Assembly (NCBI GenBank): GCA_030834895.1
Contig: JAUQXA010000060.1
Span: forward strand, 124,001-188,000
DNA length: 64,000 nt
From: Anaerolineales bacterium
GTDB lineage: Bacteria; Chloroflexota; Anaerolineae; Anaerolineales; Villigracilaceae
Direction: 5' to 3'
This document shows, piece after piece, positions 1 through 8,641 of the stretch. How positions within the stretch are numbered: the stretch's first letter is position 1; every line of letters starts with the position of its first letter. A program made the translations under genes and the position numbers. Below the pieces are notes generated by a model. The model saw nothing but the letters and a program-made list of their open reading frames with translations. It made no database searches and was not told where the DNA came from.

Positions 1-592
1 AGTTGAGGATTTCAAAGGTATCTTTGGCTTGCATTGGAGACTTGGGGAACGGTGAGAACAGGTACTTGTACCCCTGCTGGTGAATCTTGTACAGCGCGAA
101 TGAAATACCGCAATACGGAACCTTGTTCTTTTCCGCAATAGCTGTTGTGGCAGCATGCATGGAACTGCCAGCACCACCCAGATAGGCCGTCACGTTCTGT
201 TCGGAATAGAGGGTCTCCATCTTGCTGACTGCCTTGGTGGGATCCGATTCATCATCGTAATAGGTAAGGCGCAAAGGTATCTTGGCGTCGTATTCTTTGA
301 CATAGACGCCACCGGCGGCGTTGATATCTGCCACGGCAAATTCATATCCGGGGAGTACCAGGTTTCCAAGAGAACCGAAACTTCCGGTCAATGGAATAGA
401 CGCACCAAGTTCAATGAACTCTGGCGCAGGTGGTTTCGGAGCTTCTGTTGCCGGAGCCTCGGTGGCAGCTGGGGCTTCCGCAGCGGGCGGTTCGGTTGCC
501 GCAGGCGCTACCGTCGGTGCAGGAGCACAACTTGCGATTAACACGCTCATCAAAAGCACAATCACTATCAGACTTGTTAGTTTGGCTTTCAT
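1..592 (-). CDS. Liv-type ABC transporter substrate-binding lipoprotein (N-terminal part)
   Basis: This is the first 197 or so residues of a branched-chain amino acid/amide-type periplasmic binding protein; the rest lies beyond the window start. The ATG at 592 is followed by a hydrophobic signal ending in a lipobox (LIASC), so the mature protein should be lipid-anchored. A long Ala/Pro/Thr/Glu linker comes next, then the first lobe (ASIPLTGKFGSLG..., YYDDESDPTKAV). It is the last visible gene of the minus-strand operon after LivM, 74 bases downstream of it. Family members bind amino acids, amides or aromatic acids. The neighbouring aldehyde oxidoreductase hints at an aromatic or carboxylate ligand, but the ligand is not readable here. 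Confidence 0.88.
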   Translation of the reverse strand, partial: MKAKLTSLIVIVLLMSVLIASCAPAPTVAPAATEPPAAEAPAATEAPATEAPKPPAPEFIELGASIPLTGSFGSLGNLVLPGYEFAVADINAAGGVYVKEYDAKIPLRLTYYDDESDPTKAVSKMETLYSEQNVTAYLGGAGSSMHAATTAIAEKNKVPYCGISFALYKIHQQGYKYLFSPFPKSPMQAKDTFEILN

Positions 593-666
593 CGCTCATC
601 CTCCATAGAATTTTTCAAAATTGGGACAGACTTTTATGTTTATTCTTCTCTCTCTTCGGTGTCACG

Positions 667-1656
667 TCAATAGTTCTTCTCCTTTCCATTGGTCGAGTCC
701 AATGTGGGGGTATCAACCTTCTTGCCTGCATTCAACTTCGACCGGCGGGTAATCGCACCCTGAATCTTTTTCCAGGCTGAAATGATTCCGCCCGGCAGGA
801 AGAGCACCACAAGAACAAACATCACGCCAAATATGATCAGATGATATTCACCCACATTCAAAACCAGGAACTCCTTCATCACCACGAAAAACACCGCCCC
901 AATGATGGGTCCCAAAATGGTACCTGTGCCGCCGATGTAAACCATGGTCAACATATCCAAGCTCCACATGGGGGCAAATGCGAATTGATAATAGTAACTG
1001 ACATGGTAGTATGCGAAGCCGCTGCCAGCCAGACCGGTAAAGAAGGCGCTGATTCCCAGAGCAATAAGTTTATGCTTCAACGCACTGACCCCAAGCGATT
1101 CTGCGGCATCTTCTTCCTCCCGCACAGCCATCATGCCAAGACCCAGCTTTGAATTGACCAGAATATAGGCAACTGCGACAACAATGACAGTCAACCCCAG
1201 GAACAGGTAATAACGAGGTGCGAGTTGATAGTTGATCAGATCCTCAACCGGGAGAGCCGCGATCTCAGGAAAGACATTGCCAACTGTAACACTTAGAATT
1301 TGGGCAAGCGCCAATGTGCCAATGGAAAAGTACACGCCCTTGAGCCTGAAGGCAGGTGCGCCTATCAGCAAAGCGAAAACCACCGCCACGAGACCTCCAG
1401 CCAAAATGCTGGGCAGGATGGGGAAACCGCGCAACCAGAGTTGGCGGGTCACCAGGGCTCCCAGTCCAAAAAACGCAGCATGACCAAGGCTTGTCTGCCC
1501 GGTATATCCTCCCAGAATGTTCCAACTGGAAGCCAGGATGATGTACAGAAAGACCAAAATCAATAGATTTATGGTGCTGTCCTTTTTAATCACTGTTGGG
1601 AGGGAAGCTAGAACGGCGATGAGAAGGATGATCGAGATGATTTTTAGGCTTCGCAT
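667..1656 (-). CDS. livM: Branched-chain amino acid-type ABC transporter permease LivM
   Basis: A 329-residue polytopic inner-membrane permease of the LivM family, forming the channel together with LivH. It is hydrophobic almost throughout and carries the typical LivM stretch YTGQTSLGHAAFFGLGA near residue 55, the RLKGVYFSIGTLALAQ segment, and REEEDAAESLGV, a cytoplasmic loop that contacts the ATPases. The C-terminus is a charged Lys/Arg-rich tail. It starts 3 bases after the livH stop and precedes the binding-protein gene, so it belongs to a classic liv operon that here follows an aldehyde oxidoreductase and a MoaD-like gene. The substrate is unknown. Confidence 0.92.
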   Translation of the reverse strand: MRSLKIISIILLIAVLASLPTVIKKDSTINLLILVFLYIILASSWNILGGYTGQTSLGHAAFFGLGALVTRQLWLRGFPILPSILAGGLVAVVFALLIGAPAFRLKGVYFSIGTLALAQILSVTVGNVFPEIAALPVEDLINYQLAPRYYLFLGLTVIVVAVAYILVNSKLGLGMMAVREEEDAAESLGVSALKHKLIALGISAFFTGLAGSGFAYYHVSYYYQFAFAPMWSLDMLTMVYIGGTGTILGPIIGAVFFVVMKEFLVLNVGEYHLIIFGVMFVLVVLFLPGGIISAWKKIQGAITRRSKLNAGKKVDTPTLDSTNGKEKNY

Positions 1657-1659
1657 TGA

Positions 1660-2541
1660 TTACCTCTCTTTTGCGCCAAACAAGCCCTGTGGTCTAAAGA
1701 TCAAAATCAACAGGAAAAGCACAAGCCCGACCACCTGTCGGTAATTACTGCTGATAAAAAAGCCTGTGACCGATTCAGTCACGCCCAAAAGAATACCCCC
1801 CACAAAGGTGCCCATGAAATTCCCCACCCCGCCCAACACCATCACGATTAAAGACTTTAGGGTCCAGTGCATTCCCATGGACGGTTCGATTGAAAAACTG
1901 ACACTTACCAAAGCGCCGGCCACTCCTGCCAACGCGGTTCCCAACAGGAAAGAGATCAGATAGACCTTGTATACATCAATTCCCATCAGCGAGGCCGCCT
2001 CCCAATTCTCCACTGTGGCTCGAATGGCCTTGCCGGTATAAGTCTTGCGCAGGAATTGTTGCAGGGTAAACAGACAGACCAGCGAGATTACCAAACCCGC
2101 AACGCGCACATAGGGGAAGCGCACACCCAGCCAGGAAAAGGCTGCGCCAGAATAGGATGTCGTAATTCCCCGGTCATCTGCCGTCCAAAGCAACAATGCC
2201 ACGTTTTGCAGGATTAGCGTCAAGCCAAACCCGATAAGCATGGTGTTTTTGATCTTTTCCTCCACTGGCAGTTTGACCATGCGGACAAAGAGTACCTGAT
2301 AAAGGACTGCTCCGATCAAAAAAAGGAAGATGATGGTCAAAGGGAGTGACAGAAAAGGGTCGAGGTCTAAAAGGCTAAAAAGCCAGAAGCATGCATAGCC
2401 ACCGAGCATCAAAAGTTCGCCATGGGCTACATTAAGAAATTTTGTGACCCCAAAAACAAGGGCAATGCCTACAGCCGCCAAGCCATATAAGGCACCCAAC
2501 AGAATTCCGAAAACCAGATTTTGCGCCAAAGATTCAAGCAT
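1660..2541 (-). CDS. livH: Branched-chain amino acid-type ABC transporter permease LivH
   Basis: A 293-residue LivH permease. The open frame extends 30 codons further upstream, but the ATG at 2541 (MLESLAQ) is preferred because an AAGGA ribosome site lies just ahead of it and family members begin here. Conserved LivH features are GALYGLAAVGIALVFGVTKFLNVAHGELLMLGGYA near the N-terminus, the IRATVENWEAASLMGID loop, and the C-terminal GGVGNFMGTFVGG motif. It sits between livF and livM in the same operon, with spacers of 13 and 3 bases, and pairs with LivM in the inner membrane. Confidence 0.92.
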   Translation of the reverse strand: MLESLAQNLVFGILLGALYGLAAVGIALVFGVTKFLNVAHGELLMLGGYACFWLFSLLDLDPFLSLPLTIIFLFLIGAVLYQVLFVRMVKLPVEEKIKNTMLIGFGLTLILQNVALLLWTADDRGITTSYSGAAFSWLGVRFPYVRVAGLVISLVCLFTLQQFLRKTYTGKAIRATVENWEAASLMGIDVYKVYLISFLLGTALAGVAGALVSVSFSIEPSMGMHWTLKSLIVMVLGGVGNFMGTFVGGILLGVTESVTGFFISSNYRQVVGLVLFLLILIFRPQGLFGAKER

Positions 2542-2554
2542 TGGAAATCCTTTT

Positions 2555-3256
2555 CTATCCGAGGTATGCACTGCGAATTGATTCGAAGGAAAGAAGCGCA
2601 TCTCCCTTTCCTTCTCCCACAATGCGGCCATTTTCGATCACATACGCCCTGTGCGCCAGATCCAGCGCGGCACGGACATTTTGCTCAACCAGCAGGACGG
2701 TCATGCCTTGTTTGTTGATCTTGCTAATCACCTCGAACATGTGCTGTACCAGAATGGGAGCCAGCCCAAAGGAAGGCTCGTCAAACAACAACAGCTTGGG
2801 CTTGGACATCAATGCTCTGCCGATGGCGAGCATCTGCCTTTCCCCACCGCTTAACGTTCCAGCCTGCTGGTCTTTCCGTTCCTTGAGGCGGGGAAAAATC
2901 TCATACACCTGTTCCAAACTTTCATTCTTGAAGCGCCGCGCGCTGGGAACGAAAGCCCCAAGCTCCAGGTTTTCCAAAACACTCATACCCGTAAATATTC
3001 CGCCTCCTTCAGGCACCTGCGAAATCCCCAGTTCCACAATCTTGTGGGCTGTTTCCTTGTTTAATTTCTTCCCATCGAATGTGATAATGCCCGAAGCGGG
3101 CTTGAGAAGGCCAACGATTGTTTTCAGGGTGGTCGTCTTCCCGGCACCGTTGGGGCCTACAAGAGCAACGAGTTCCCCGGCGTTAACCTCAAGCGAAATA
3201 CCCCAAAGCGCCTGGAGGTCTTCGTAATAGGTGTTTATATTTTCTACTTTAAGCAT
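2555..3256 (-). CDS. livF: ABC transporter ATPase LivF
   Basis: A 233-residue ATP-binding subunit of the LivF type. Walker A is GPNGAGKTT (about residues 34-42), the signature is LSGGERQMLAIGRALM, and Walker B is KLLLFDEPSFGLAP, followed by the switch histidine region replaced by VEQN, which is usual in LivF. Its start codon overlaps the livG stop by 8 bases, indicating translational coupling. It energises the LivH/LivM channel at the cytoplasmic face. Confidence 0.93.
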   Translation of the reverse strand: MLKVENINTYYEDLQALWGISLEVNAGELVALVGPNGAGKTTTLKTIVGLLKPASGIITFDGKKLNKETAHKIVELGISQVPEGGGIFTGMSVLENLELGAFVPSARRFKNESLEQVYEIFPRLKERKDQQAGTLSGGERQMLAIGRALMSKPKLLLFDEPSFGLAPILVQHMFEVISKINKQGMTVLLVEQNVRAALDLAHRAYVIENGRIVGEGKGDALLSFESIRSAYLG

Positions 3257-3980
3257 GGCCTTTTCCTAGATAGACTTCAATAACCTTGGGATCATGGATG
3301 ACATCCTGGGGAGCGCCCTCTGCGATCTTATTTCCCATGTTCAAGACGATGATGCGGTCCGACAGACCGACGATTGCCTTGACAATATGCTCTACCATCA
3401 GGATGGTCAGCTTCGACTCATCCTTTATCTTGCGGATCAACTGCATCGCGTCATCCGCCTCGGCATGATTCAATCCCGCCATCAGTTCGTCCAGCAGAAG
3501 CAATTGGGGTTTGGTTGCCAGGGCCCTCGCCAATTCAAGTCGTTTTCGTTCCATCAAGGTAAGATTTTTGGCCAGCTTCGTAGCTTTACTCAACAACCCC
3601 ACTTGGTCCAAGATTTCTTCTGATTCGCTGGCAGCCACCCGCATATTCTTGGCAGGCTGCTGACCATAGACCCTGCCCACCATCACATTCTGTAAAGCCG
3701 TAAATTCGAGGAAGGGCTTTATCAGTTGGAAGGTTCTCGCGATGCCGTGACCACACACCTGATGGCGTGGAAGCCCTTCGATGTTCTTTCCCTTGAATGT
3801 GATCTCGCCGAAATTTGGCTTTAGGAACCCGGTGAGCATGTTCAGGGTTGTGGTTTTCCCCGAACCGTTGGGGCCGATGAGACCGACAATCTCTCCCGTC
3901 TCGACCTCAAAATCCAGGCGCTGAATTACTTGCAGACCTCCGAACGACTTGCTGAGACCACTGACCTTCAAGAAACTCAT
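3249..3980 (-). CDS. livG: ABC transporter ATPase LivG
   Basis: A 243-residue LivG ATPase. The frame is open further upstream, but the ATG at 3980 (MSFLKVSGLSKSFGG) with a GGAG site 8 bases ahead is the likely start. Walker A is GPNGSGKTT, the LivG insert FKGKNIEGLPRHQVCGHGIARTFQ is present, and Walker B is LLLLDELMAGLNHAE. The usual LSGG/LSYGQ signature is replaced by LTLMERKRLE; the second LivG in this window has a comparable replacement (LTLVNQKLLE), so this appears to be a subfamily trait. It lies between the MoaD-like gene and livF. Confidence 0.92.
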   Translation of the reverse strand: MSFLKVSGLSKSFGGLQVIQRLDFEVETGEIVGLIGPNGSGKTTTLNMLTGFLKPNFGEITFKGKNIEGLPRHQVCGHGIARTFQLIKPFLEFTALQNVMVGRVYGQQPAKNMRVAASESEEILDQVGLLSKATKLAKNLTLMERKRLELARALATKPQLLLLDELMAGLNHAEADDAMQLIRKIKDESKLTILMVEHIVKAIVGLSDRIIVLNMGNKIAEGAPQDVIHDPKVIEVYLGKGHA

Positions 3981-4033
3981 ATCGTCACTCCAGTCTTCGA
4001 TATTTGCAGATTTCAATCTGAAACCAAAACAAA

Positions 4034-4258
4034 CTATCCGCCGGACATGTGTGGGAAGAAACAAAGCCGGCTGTCAGAATCCATGCGATCTTCCATCTCG
4101 CTCTGCACTCCATTGATGGTGATCAACCCGATTTCCTCCGAGGTCAATCCCAGCATGGTCGCAATTTCGCGCACACTGATCGGCTCCTCAATTTTTAGAG
4201 TTTGACGTCTTTCCTTACTAGGTAAAAGTTGGCCGAACACTTCTACTCGCAAATTCAT
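4034..4258 (-). CDS. MoaD/ThiS-family sulfur carrier protein 1
   Basis: A 74-residue beta-grasp protein ending in MSGG. The exposed C-terminal Gly-Gly is the feature adenylated and thiocarboxylated in MoaD and ThiS carriers. The middle segment (VREIATMLGLTSEEIGLITINGV) fits the family. It begins 7 bases after the aldehyde oxidoreductase stop codon. MoaD-like genes beside AOR genes are a recurrent arrangement and are thought to supply the dithiolene sulfur of the pterin cofactor. Two more AOR-MoaD pairs occur later in this window. A role in thiamine or another sulfur pathway cannot be excluded. Confidence 0.82.
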   Translation of the reverse strand: MNLRVEVFGQLLPSKERRQTLKIEEPISVREIATMLGLTSEEIGLITINGVQSEMEDRMDSDSRLCFFPHMSGG

Positions 4259-4265
4259 GGATCAC

Positions 4266-5978
4266 CTACAAGGCGGCAAAGACGGCATCCAGTTCAGCAT
4301 CTGGTACGTCAAAGACAACGTTATGAGGCGCCAGCGGTTCCTCGCGCATATATTCGGGGATGCGGTAATTTTCCTTCGTAATTCCTGCGCGGCGGTTGAA
4401 TTCCAGTTCGTTGCGTAAAACATCGCGGTTGAAGCGGTCATATTCATCCTTGGTCCAGCCCCAGCCGTAAATGCCATTTACCATATCGACCATGAGTTGT
4501 GGATCGGCAATGATGGGCGGGCGGGCAAACAGGCAGAGACCTGTACTGTCGAGCATCGCCGCGATGATCTGCAACTTGAGGGAGAGTTCCTTTTGTCCTT
4601 GAATTCCCAAAGGATTCACTTCCTTGCGGGCGCCGAAAGCGTTGCCAGCCGTGTGATCCGCCCCCTGTGGGGAGGTGGCATACGTGACGCCATTCCCCTT
4701 CAAGCTGCGTGGATCGTAACCCGGCATGGCCTGACCCAATGTGGCTGGGATACGTCGGATTCCGAACATGCGCCCAGTCATGACCACGCCGTTGCCGATC
4801 ACCCGTCCTAGAACGGTTCCCTCCCCTACTTGTTTCAGCAACGAGACGATGCTCTCCATGTCACCAAACTTAGCCAATCCAGCCTCGATGGCAACGCCCA
4901 GAGCCGCCCCCGTTTCGATGGTATCCAGCCCAAAGTCATTGCACATGAAATTGAGCTGCGCGACATCATCCAAACTGCCAAGCCCAAGGTTCGAACCCAC
5001 CAGGGCAATCGTCTCATATTGGACCGTACCGACAATCGGCATACCCGCTTCGTCAACATACGTATTTCGGCAGGCAATAACACAGCCAGGCATGCAGCGG
5101 GTGCCGACCTTGCCTTCGCGAGCCAATATCACTTCGCGCATTTTCTCACCGCGCAGGTCTTCAGATTGGGCAAAATTACCACTGCCAAAGTTGTTCGTGG
5201 GCAGGGATCCCATTTCATTAACTGCCGCCACAATGGAAGCTGTTCCATATAAATGTTGCGATCCCTTTGTGCCCAGTTTCGGATCGTTGATCAGTTTCTG
5301 TGCAAAATTCTTCGAGGCGGTACGGAAAAATTCCGCATCGACAAAGTGCACCGATTTGTCCACAGGTTTGTCGATCACAATGGCTTTTAAACCCTTACTG
5401 CCCATGAGGGCACCCAACCCTCCACGGGCAGCATGGTTGCTCCGCTGGTCGCGTTCCCCTGTATTGGCAATACCTGCGCCCAGCATCAAATATTCGCCTG
5501 CCTGTCCAATGGATATGACCGTGCTATCCGTCCCATATTGTTCCTGCAGGTGATCGGACGTGGCGTACGTACCCAATCCACGCAGGTGATTAGCAGACAA
5601 TAATTCAGCGCCATCATTCATAATGTGCAATAAATACAACTCACCTTTTTGAGGTTGTCCTTCGACCACAATTGCTTTGATTGCCAGTTTCCCCAATGTA
5701 TCACCCGATGTTCCCCCCGCATTCGCTTCCTTGACGCCGTTCGTAAGCGGACTCTTGCCGCCAACCGAAAGTCGGCCGGCGGTTGTCACACCGGCACCGC
5801 CCAACAAGCCGGGTGTAAAGATCAACTTGTTGTGTGGACCCAAAGCATCACAGGCAGGTGGAACTTCTTCGAGGAGTAATTTGGCAATCAAAGCCCTGCC
5901 CCCAAGCCGTTCGTAAACAGCCGGAACCGGCTCCCAAGTGGTTTGAAGTTGCTTCATGTTTACACGGAGTAGTTTCAT
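4266..5978 (-). CDS. Aldehyde ferredoxin oxidoreductase-family protein 1
   Basis: A 570-residue enzyme of the tungstopterin AOR family, which oxidises aldehydes to carboxylates with ferredoxin-level electrons in the cytoplasm. The ATG at 5978 is chosen over upstream options because GGAG precedes it. N-terminal family motifs are LGGRALIAKLLLEEVPP and GPHNKLIFTPG; pterin-contact motifs are NDFGLDTIETG (about 347) and DSTGLC (about 477-482). The presumed 4Fe-4S ligands are C295, C299, C303 and C482. The spacing C-x3-C-x3-C differs by one residue from C-x2-C-x3-C in the two other AORs here. It heads the operon with MoaD-like and Liv genes and most resembles the second AOR in this window. Substrate unknown. 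Confidence 0.88.
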   Translation of the reverse strand: MKLLRVNMKQLQTTWEPVPAVYERLGGRALIAKLLLEEVPPACDALGPHNKLIFTPGLLGGAGVTTAGRLSVGGKSPLTNGVKEANAGGTSGDTLGKLAIKAIVVEGQPQKGELYLLHIMNDGAELLSANHLRGLGTYATSDHLQEQYGTDSTVISIGQAGEYLMLGAGIANTGERDQRSNHAARGGLGALMGSKGLKAIVIDKPVDKSVHFVDAEFFRTASKNFAQKLINDPKLGTKGSQHLYGTASIVAAVNEMGSLPTNNFGSGNFAQSEDLRGEKMREVILAREGKVGTRCMPGCVIACRNTYVDEAGMPIVGTVQYETIALVGSNLGLGSLDDVAQLNFMCNDFGLDTIETGAALGVAIEAGLAKFGDMESIVSLLKQVGEGTVLGRVIGNGVVMTGRMFGIRRIPATLGQAMPGYDPRSLKGNGVTYATSPQGADHTAGNAFGARKEVNPLGIQGQKELSLKLQIIAAMLDSTGLCLFARPPIIADPQLMVDMVNGIYGWGWTKDEYDRFNRDVLRNELEFNRRAGITKENYRIPEYMREEPLAPHNVVFDVPDAELDAVFAAL

Positions 5979-6038
5979 CTTTGGCTCCATTACTAGAAAA
6001 TGTATTAATGTCGAGCAGCAGTTAAACAAACTGTATTA

Positions 6039-6058
6039 GTCTCTAACAACTTAGAGAC
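6039..6058. promoter_or_regulatory. Perfect 8+4+8 inverted repeat upstream of the AOR1 operon
   Basis: GTCTCTAA-caac-TTAGAGAC is a perfect palindrome in the 160-base gap between the AOR1 start and the creatininase gene. It lies about 60 bases upstream of the AOR1 start codon and outside the neighbouring terminator. It could be a regulator-binding site for the AOR1-liv operon or a small RNA hairpin. No cognate regulator is adjacent. Confidence 0.4.
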
Positions 6059-6062
6059 CAAA

Positions 6063-6114
6063 AGCCCCACTCCCTGACTGGCAAAAGCCGCAGGACTACA
6101 AGCAGTGGGGCTTA
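6063..6114 (-). terminator. Rho-independent-like terminator after the creatininase operon
   Basis: Ten-base arms AAGCCCCACT (6063-6072) and AGTGGGGCTT (6105-6114) pair, with a 32-base loop. Read on the minus strand the second arm runs directly into TTTT. It would end the cupin, U32-like and creatininase transcript and separate it from the AOR1 operon. The long loop makes it weaker than a textbook terminator. Confidence 0.55.
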
Positions 6115-6137
6115 TCGTTATATTCGCTATAAATTTT

Positions 6138-7103
6138 CTATGGCGGGTAGGCGAGGGTGTAGATGGACTTGCCGCCGTTCAGAGGTCCCTTGACGTATTC
6201 TTCGACCTCTTCCTTACTGCGCATGGTGACCTGGTCTACGGGAGGCAGAACACCCGCCGGGAACCTGTTCATAATGTCGCCGATCAGCCTGCACATGTAG
6301 TCCATGAGGTCGTTCAAGCCAGCCATGGCTTTATCCGCTGAGGCTTTGGTGGGGGACCCGATGACTCCTTCCGGATAATCCTTCACCTCGATGCCAGCCA
6401 ACCCAACATGCTCATGGCCCTTGATCGGGGCGTGGTAGACGTCTCCGCCTTTGTCCGTATGACCGGGAGGCAGGAAGCCCGACGGCTTGTTATCCACAAA
6501 CAGCTTCGGATCCATGAATTCCGGGAACAGCGCCAGCGAATAGGAGGCTTCCGCTTCATCCGCATGTGCGAAGGGCGTGTCGAAGGGTCCACCATGAGCC
6601 TTGTCCTTCATGTGGTCATGGATCACCGTCCAGGTGTGGAGCGTGATCAGCACTGCCGGAAGCTGGTACTTCTTTTGCCATTGCTGGATCGCCAGGGGCA
6701 AAACCTCTTCCTGTCCATGACCATTGACGAAGATCTGCTTGCGGAAGCCCATATTCCAGAGACCGGTAATGATGGCTCTCATGTTCGCCAGCAGGACATC
6801 CTCGGGGACCACGACGGTTCCCGGCATGCCCAGGTGGTTATGGGGGTGCGAAGCATACCAGATCGGCATGGCGATGGTACAACCCATCTTCATGGCTACC
6901 TGCTCAACCGCGCGCGTCACCAGGAATGTGTCCTCGCCCAGCGGTTGTCCGGCTCCATGGCACTCCGTACTGCCCACGGGAATGATGATCAGGTCATTGG
7001 TCTTGAGACGCTCGTTGATCTGGGTCATATTCATGGTCTGGAGGTAAAGTCCATTGGGGCTCTCCATATGACCGCCTTTAGGCGGAAGTTCCCATTCGCT
7101 CAT
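6138..7103 (-). CDS. Creatininase-family metal-dependent amidohydrolase
   Basis: A 321-residue protein of the creatininase/MftE fold. Metal-ligand motifs are visible: GSTECHG (E47, H49) followed by LGEDT (D58), VNGHGQEE in the middle, and the ADEAEAS motif that carries the catalytic glutamate in the family. The start at 7103 has a strong AAGGAG site. Family members hydrolyse cyclic amides or lactone-like rings, for example creatinine, or process peptides, so the substrate cannot be named. It is the third gene of the operon starting with the cupin and is followed by a terminator. The context (LarA-like, GlcDF-like and Ldh2-like genes divergent) suggests action on a ring or amide precursor of a hydroxy acid, which is inference. 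Confidence 0.8.
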   Translation of the reverse strand: MSEWELPPKGGHMESPNGLYLQTMNMTQINERLKTNDLIIIPVGSTECHGAGQPLGEDTFLVTRAVEQVAMKMGCTIAMPIWYASHPHNHLGMPGTVVVPEDVLLANMRAIITGLWNMGFRKQIFVNGHGQEEVLPLAIQQWQKKYQLPAVLITLHTWTVIHDHMKDKAHGGPFDTPFAHADEAEASYSLALFPEFMDPKLFVDNKPSGFLPPGHTDKGGDVYHAPIKGHEHVGLAGIEVKDYPEGVIGSPTKASADKAMAGLNDLMDYMCRLIGDIMNRFPAGVLPPVDQVTMRSKEEVEEYVKGPLNGGKSIYTLAYPP

Positions 7104-7151
7104 GTCTTTGCTCCTTTTCTGTACTTACCAATAATTCCGAAAAAGCTCAGA

Positions 7152-8066
7152 CTATACAGCCGGGATATGCAGATCTTTCGCTCCCTTGGGCGATTGTTTG
7201 AGATCGGGATAGTACTTGTTGAGCATCTCGACCACGATGGTGGCCTGGTCGGCCATCTTGACTCCGTCGGCCGCGGAAGTCATTTCGCCATGTCCGCTGA
7301 CCACCGAATTACCGGTCTTGCAGTGTAAAGGAGCCGCAACACGCACGATCTCGGGCGATTCATAAACACGAATGAAGCCACCGGATCCGGGCGGGTTGTC
7401 CATATGCACATCCAGCGGAACTTTGACTGCCTGTCGCAATGCGGCGATCATCGGGATCTGCAGGTCGCGGACAGGGTTGATGCTGTCAGCACCCAGACTT
7501 TCCATCAATTTGAAGGAACAGGGATTGCAGTGACCGAGGTGGGCAGATACCTTGAAGATGATGTCCTTCGGCAGCGCACCGTCCTTGCGCATCTGACCGG
7601 CAAGCCACAACATGCCTTCATCGTAAATGAGGAATGCGCGCACGCCCAGATCGTAGCCGCGCTTGACATCTTCGATACCGCGCAGAACCTGTTCCATACC
7701 GCGCAGGCGATAGCCGATGCGGGCGCCTTGAGTTGAGAGCACGGTTGCGCCGGTATCATATGTGGCGCGGGGACCAGTGGACATCATCAGTTCAGTGCCG
7801 TGATCATGGCACACGCGGCAATATTCCTTGATTTCCGCGGCGGTGTGGCGGAACATACCGTAGGTCTCGGTGATGCGGTTGATGACGATGCCGTTCTTTT
7901 CAGCCGTTTCCAGCAGTGCTGCTGCGGTTGTTGCTGTGTTCACAGTCGGGTTCTCGATGCGGAAAGCCGCGCCATCGGGAAAACGCTGGGTTGAGGAAGG
8001 CATATCGAACGCGTCGCCTTCGGGCATACCAATCTTCTTCAAATACTTTCTGGTCTCTTCAAACAT
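7152..8066 (-). CDS. Peptidase U32-like TIM-barrel protein
   Basis: A 304-residue protein. The frame is open for 27 more codons upstream, but the ATG at 8066 (MFEETRKYLKKIG) with an AGGAG-type site is the likely start. The repeated barrel-like segments (IEDVKRGYDLGVRAFLIYDEG, FKVSAHLGHCNP, LMESLGADSINPVRDLQIP) resemble the U32/collagenase-like family, in which many members are not proteases but RNA- or cofactor-hydroxylation partners. I do not recognise a precise function. It lies between cupin and creatininase genes and is probably cotranscribed with them. Confidence 0.55.
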   Translation of the reverse strand: MFEETRKYLKKIGMPEGDAFDMPSSTQRFPDGAAFRIENPTVNTATTAAALLETAEKNGIVINRITETYGMFRHTAAEIKEYCRVCHDHGTELMMSTGPRATYDTGATVLSTQGARIGYRLRGMEQVLRGIEDVKRGYDLGVRAFLIYDEGMLWLAGQMRKDGALPKDIIFKVSAHLGHCNPCSFKLMESLGADSINPVRDLQIPMIAALRQAVKVPLDVHMDNPPGSGGFIRVYESPEIVRVAAPLHCKTGNSVVSGHGEMTSAADGVKMADQATIVVEMLNKYYPDLKQSPKGAKDLHIPAV

Positions 8067-8110
8067 GATGCTCTCCTTTATTATTTCATTATGGAAAAGA
8101 TTTAAAAATC

Positions 8111-8470
8111 TCAACGGTGTGCCGGCAAGGGCGGGCAATAACACCATACGATCTTGAGCGGTTCATTGCCGATATTTTCCACGCGATGCTTCTTCCCAAG
8201 CGGGGAATAAAAGGCGGTTTCGGGACCGATTTCCCACTCACCTTCGCCTTCAATCACGATCTTTGCGCGCCCACTAATAAGGAAAAGAACCTCTTCGGAT
8301 TCATCGTGCTGATGGTCCGGAATCATACTGCCAACCTCGGTGATGTTCATGCCCATCGAGACGTTGCTAACTCCCCCAAACTTTGGCGCAAGCAGGAGTT
8401 TGGACACACGCGGAGGGGTTCTGAATTCACCTTCAACGTCTGCCGCTTTGACGAACGGTAACTTTTTCAT
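8111..8470 (-). CDS. Small cupin-domain protein
   Basis: A 119-residue single-domain cupin. The first cupin motif is present as DHQHDESEEVLFLISG with metal-binding histidines, and the second as YSPLGKKHRVENIG with a third histidine. The ATG at 8470 has a TTGGAGAAG site. Such small cupins are isomerases, lactonases, sugar or acid epimerases, or simple binding proteins. It is the first gene of the minus-strand operon driven by the promoter at 8544-8572 and is followed by the U32-like and creatininase-family genes, so a sugar- or acid-binding catalytic role is plausible. Confidence 0.8.
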   Translation of the reverse strand: MKKLPFVKAADVEGEFRTPPRVSKLLLAPKFGGVSNVSMGMNITEVGSMIPDHQHDESEEVLFLISGRAKIVIEGEGEWEIGPETAFYSPLGKKHRVENIGNEPLKIVWCYCPPLPAHR

Positions 8471-8514
8471 CTTTGCTTCTCCAAAAGTAAGTGATTATTG
8501 GTGTCTTATAGAGT

Positions 8515-8527
8515 GAAACAATGTTTC
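8515..8527. promoter_or_regulatory. Palindromic operator candidate downstream of the cupin promoter
   Basis: GAAACA-a-TGTTTC is a perfect 6+1+6 palindrome. It begins 16 bases downstream of the minus-strand -10 box, where a bound repressor would block elongation. It resembles the GAAAC/GTTTC boxes used by KdgR-like IclR regulators, and an IclR gene lies at 15190-15960. A second GTTTC palindrome sits in the mirror position for the divergent promoter. Confidence 0.5.
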
Positions 8528-8543
8528 GTTTATTGATAAATAG

Positions 8544-8572
8544 ATTGTAGCAAATATTTCGCCTGATGTCAA
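8544..8572 (-). promoter_or_regulatory. Sigma-70-like promoter for the cupin operon
   Basis: On the minus strand TTGACA (8572-8567) is followed after exactly 17 bases by TACAAT (8549-8544). The -35 box is perfect, and the -10 is one base off consensus. Transcription would start near 8537, about 67 bases before the cupin ATG. The palindrome at 8515-8527 would lie just inside the transcript. Confidence 0.62.
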
Positions 8573-8641
8573 CTACTTCCATTCTATGAAACCAGATTGG
8601 AAGTCACTTTCAATGCACAGATTCCCCATGATGTTTGTAAC

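Noticed and set aside
6408..7328. 306-codon plus-strand open frame
   Set aside because: It is antisense to the creatininase-family gene and the end of the U32-like gene, with no ribosome site or domain.
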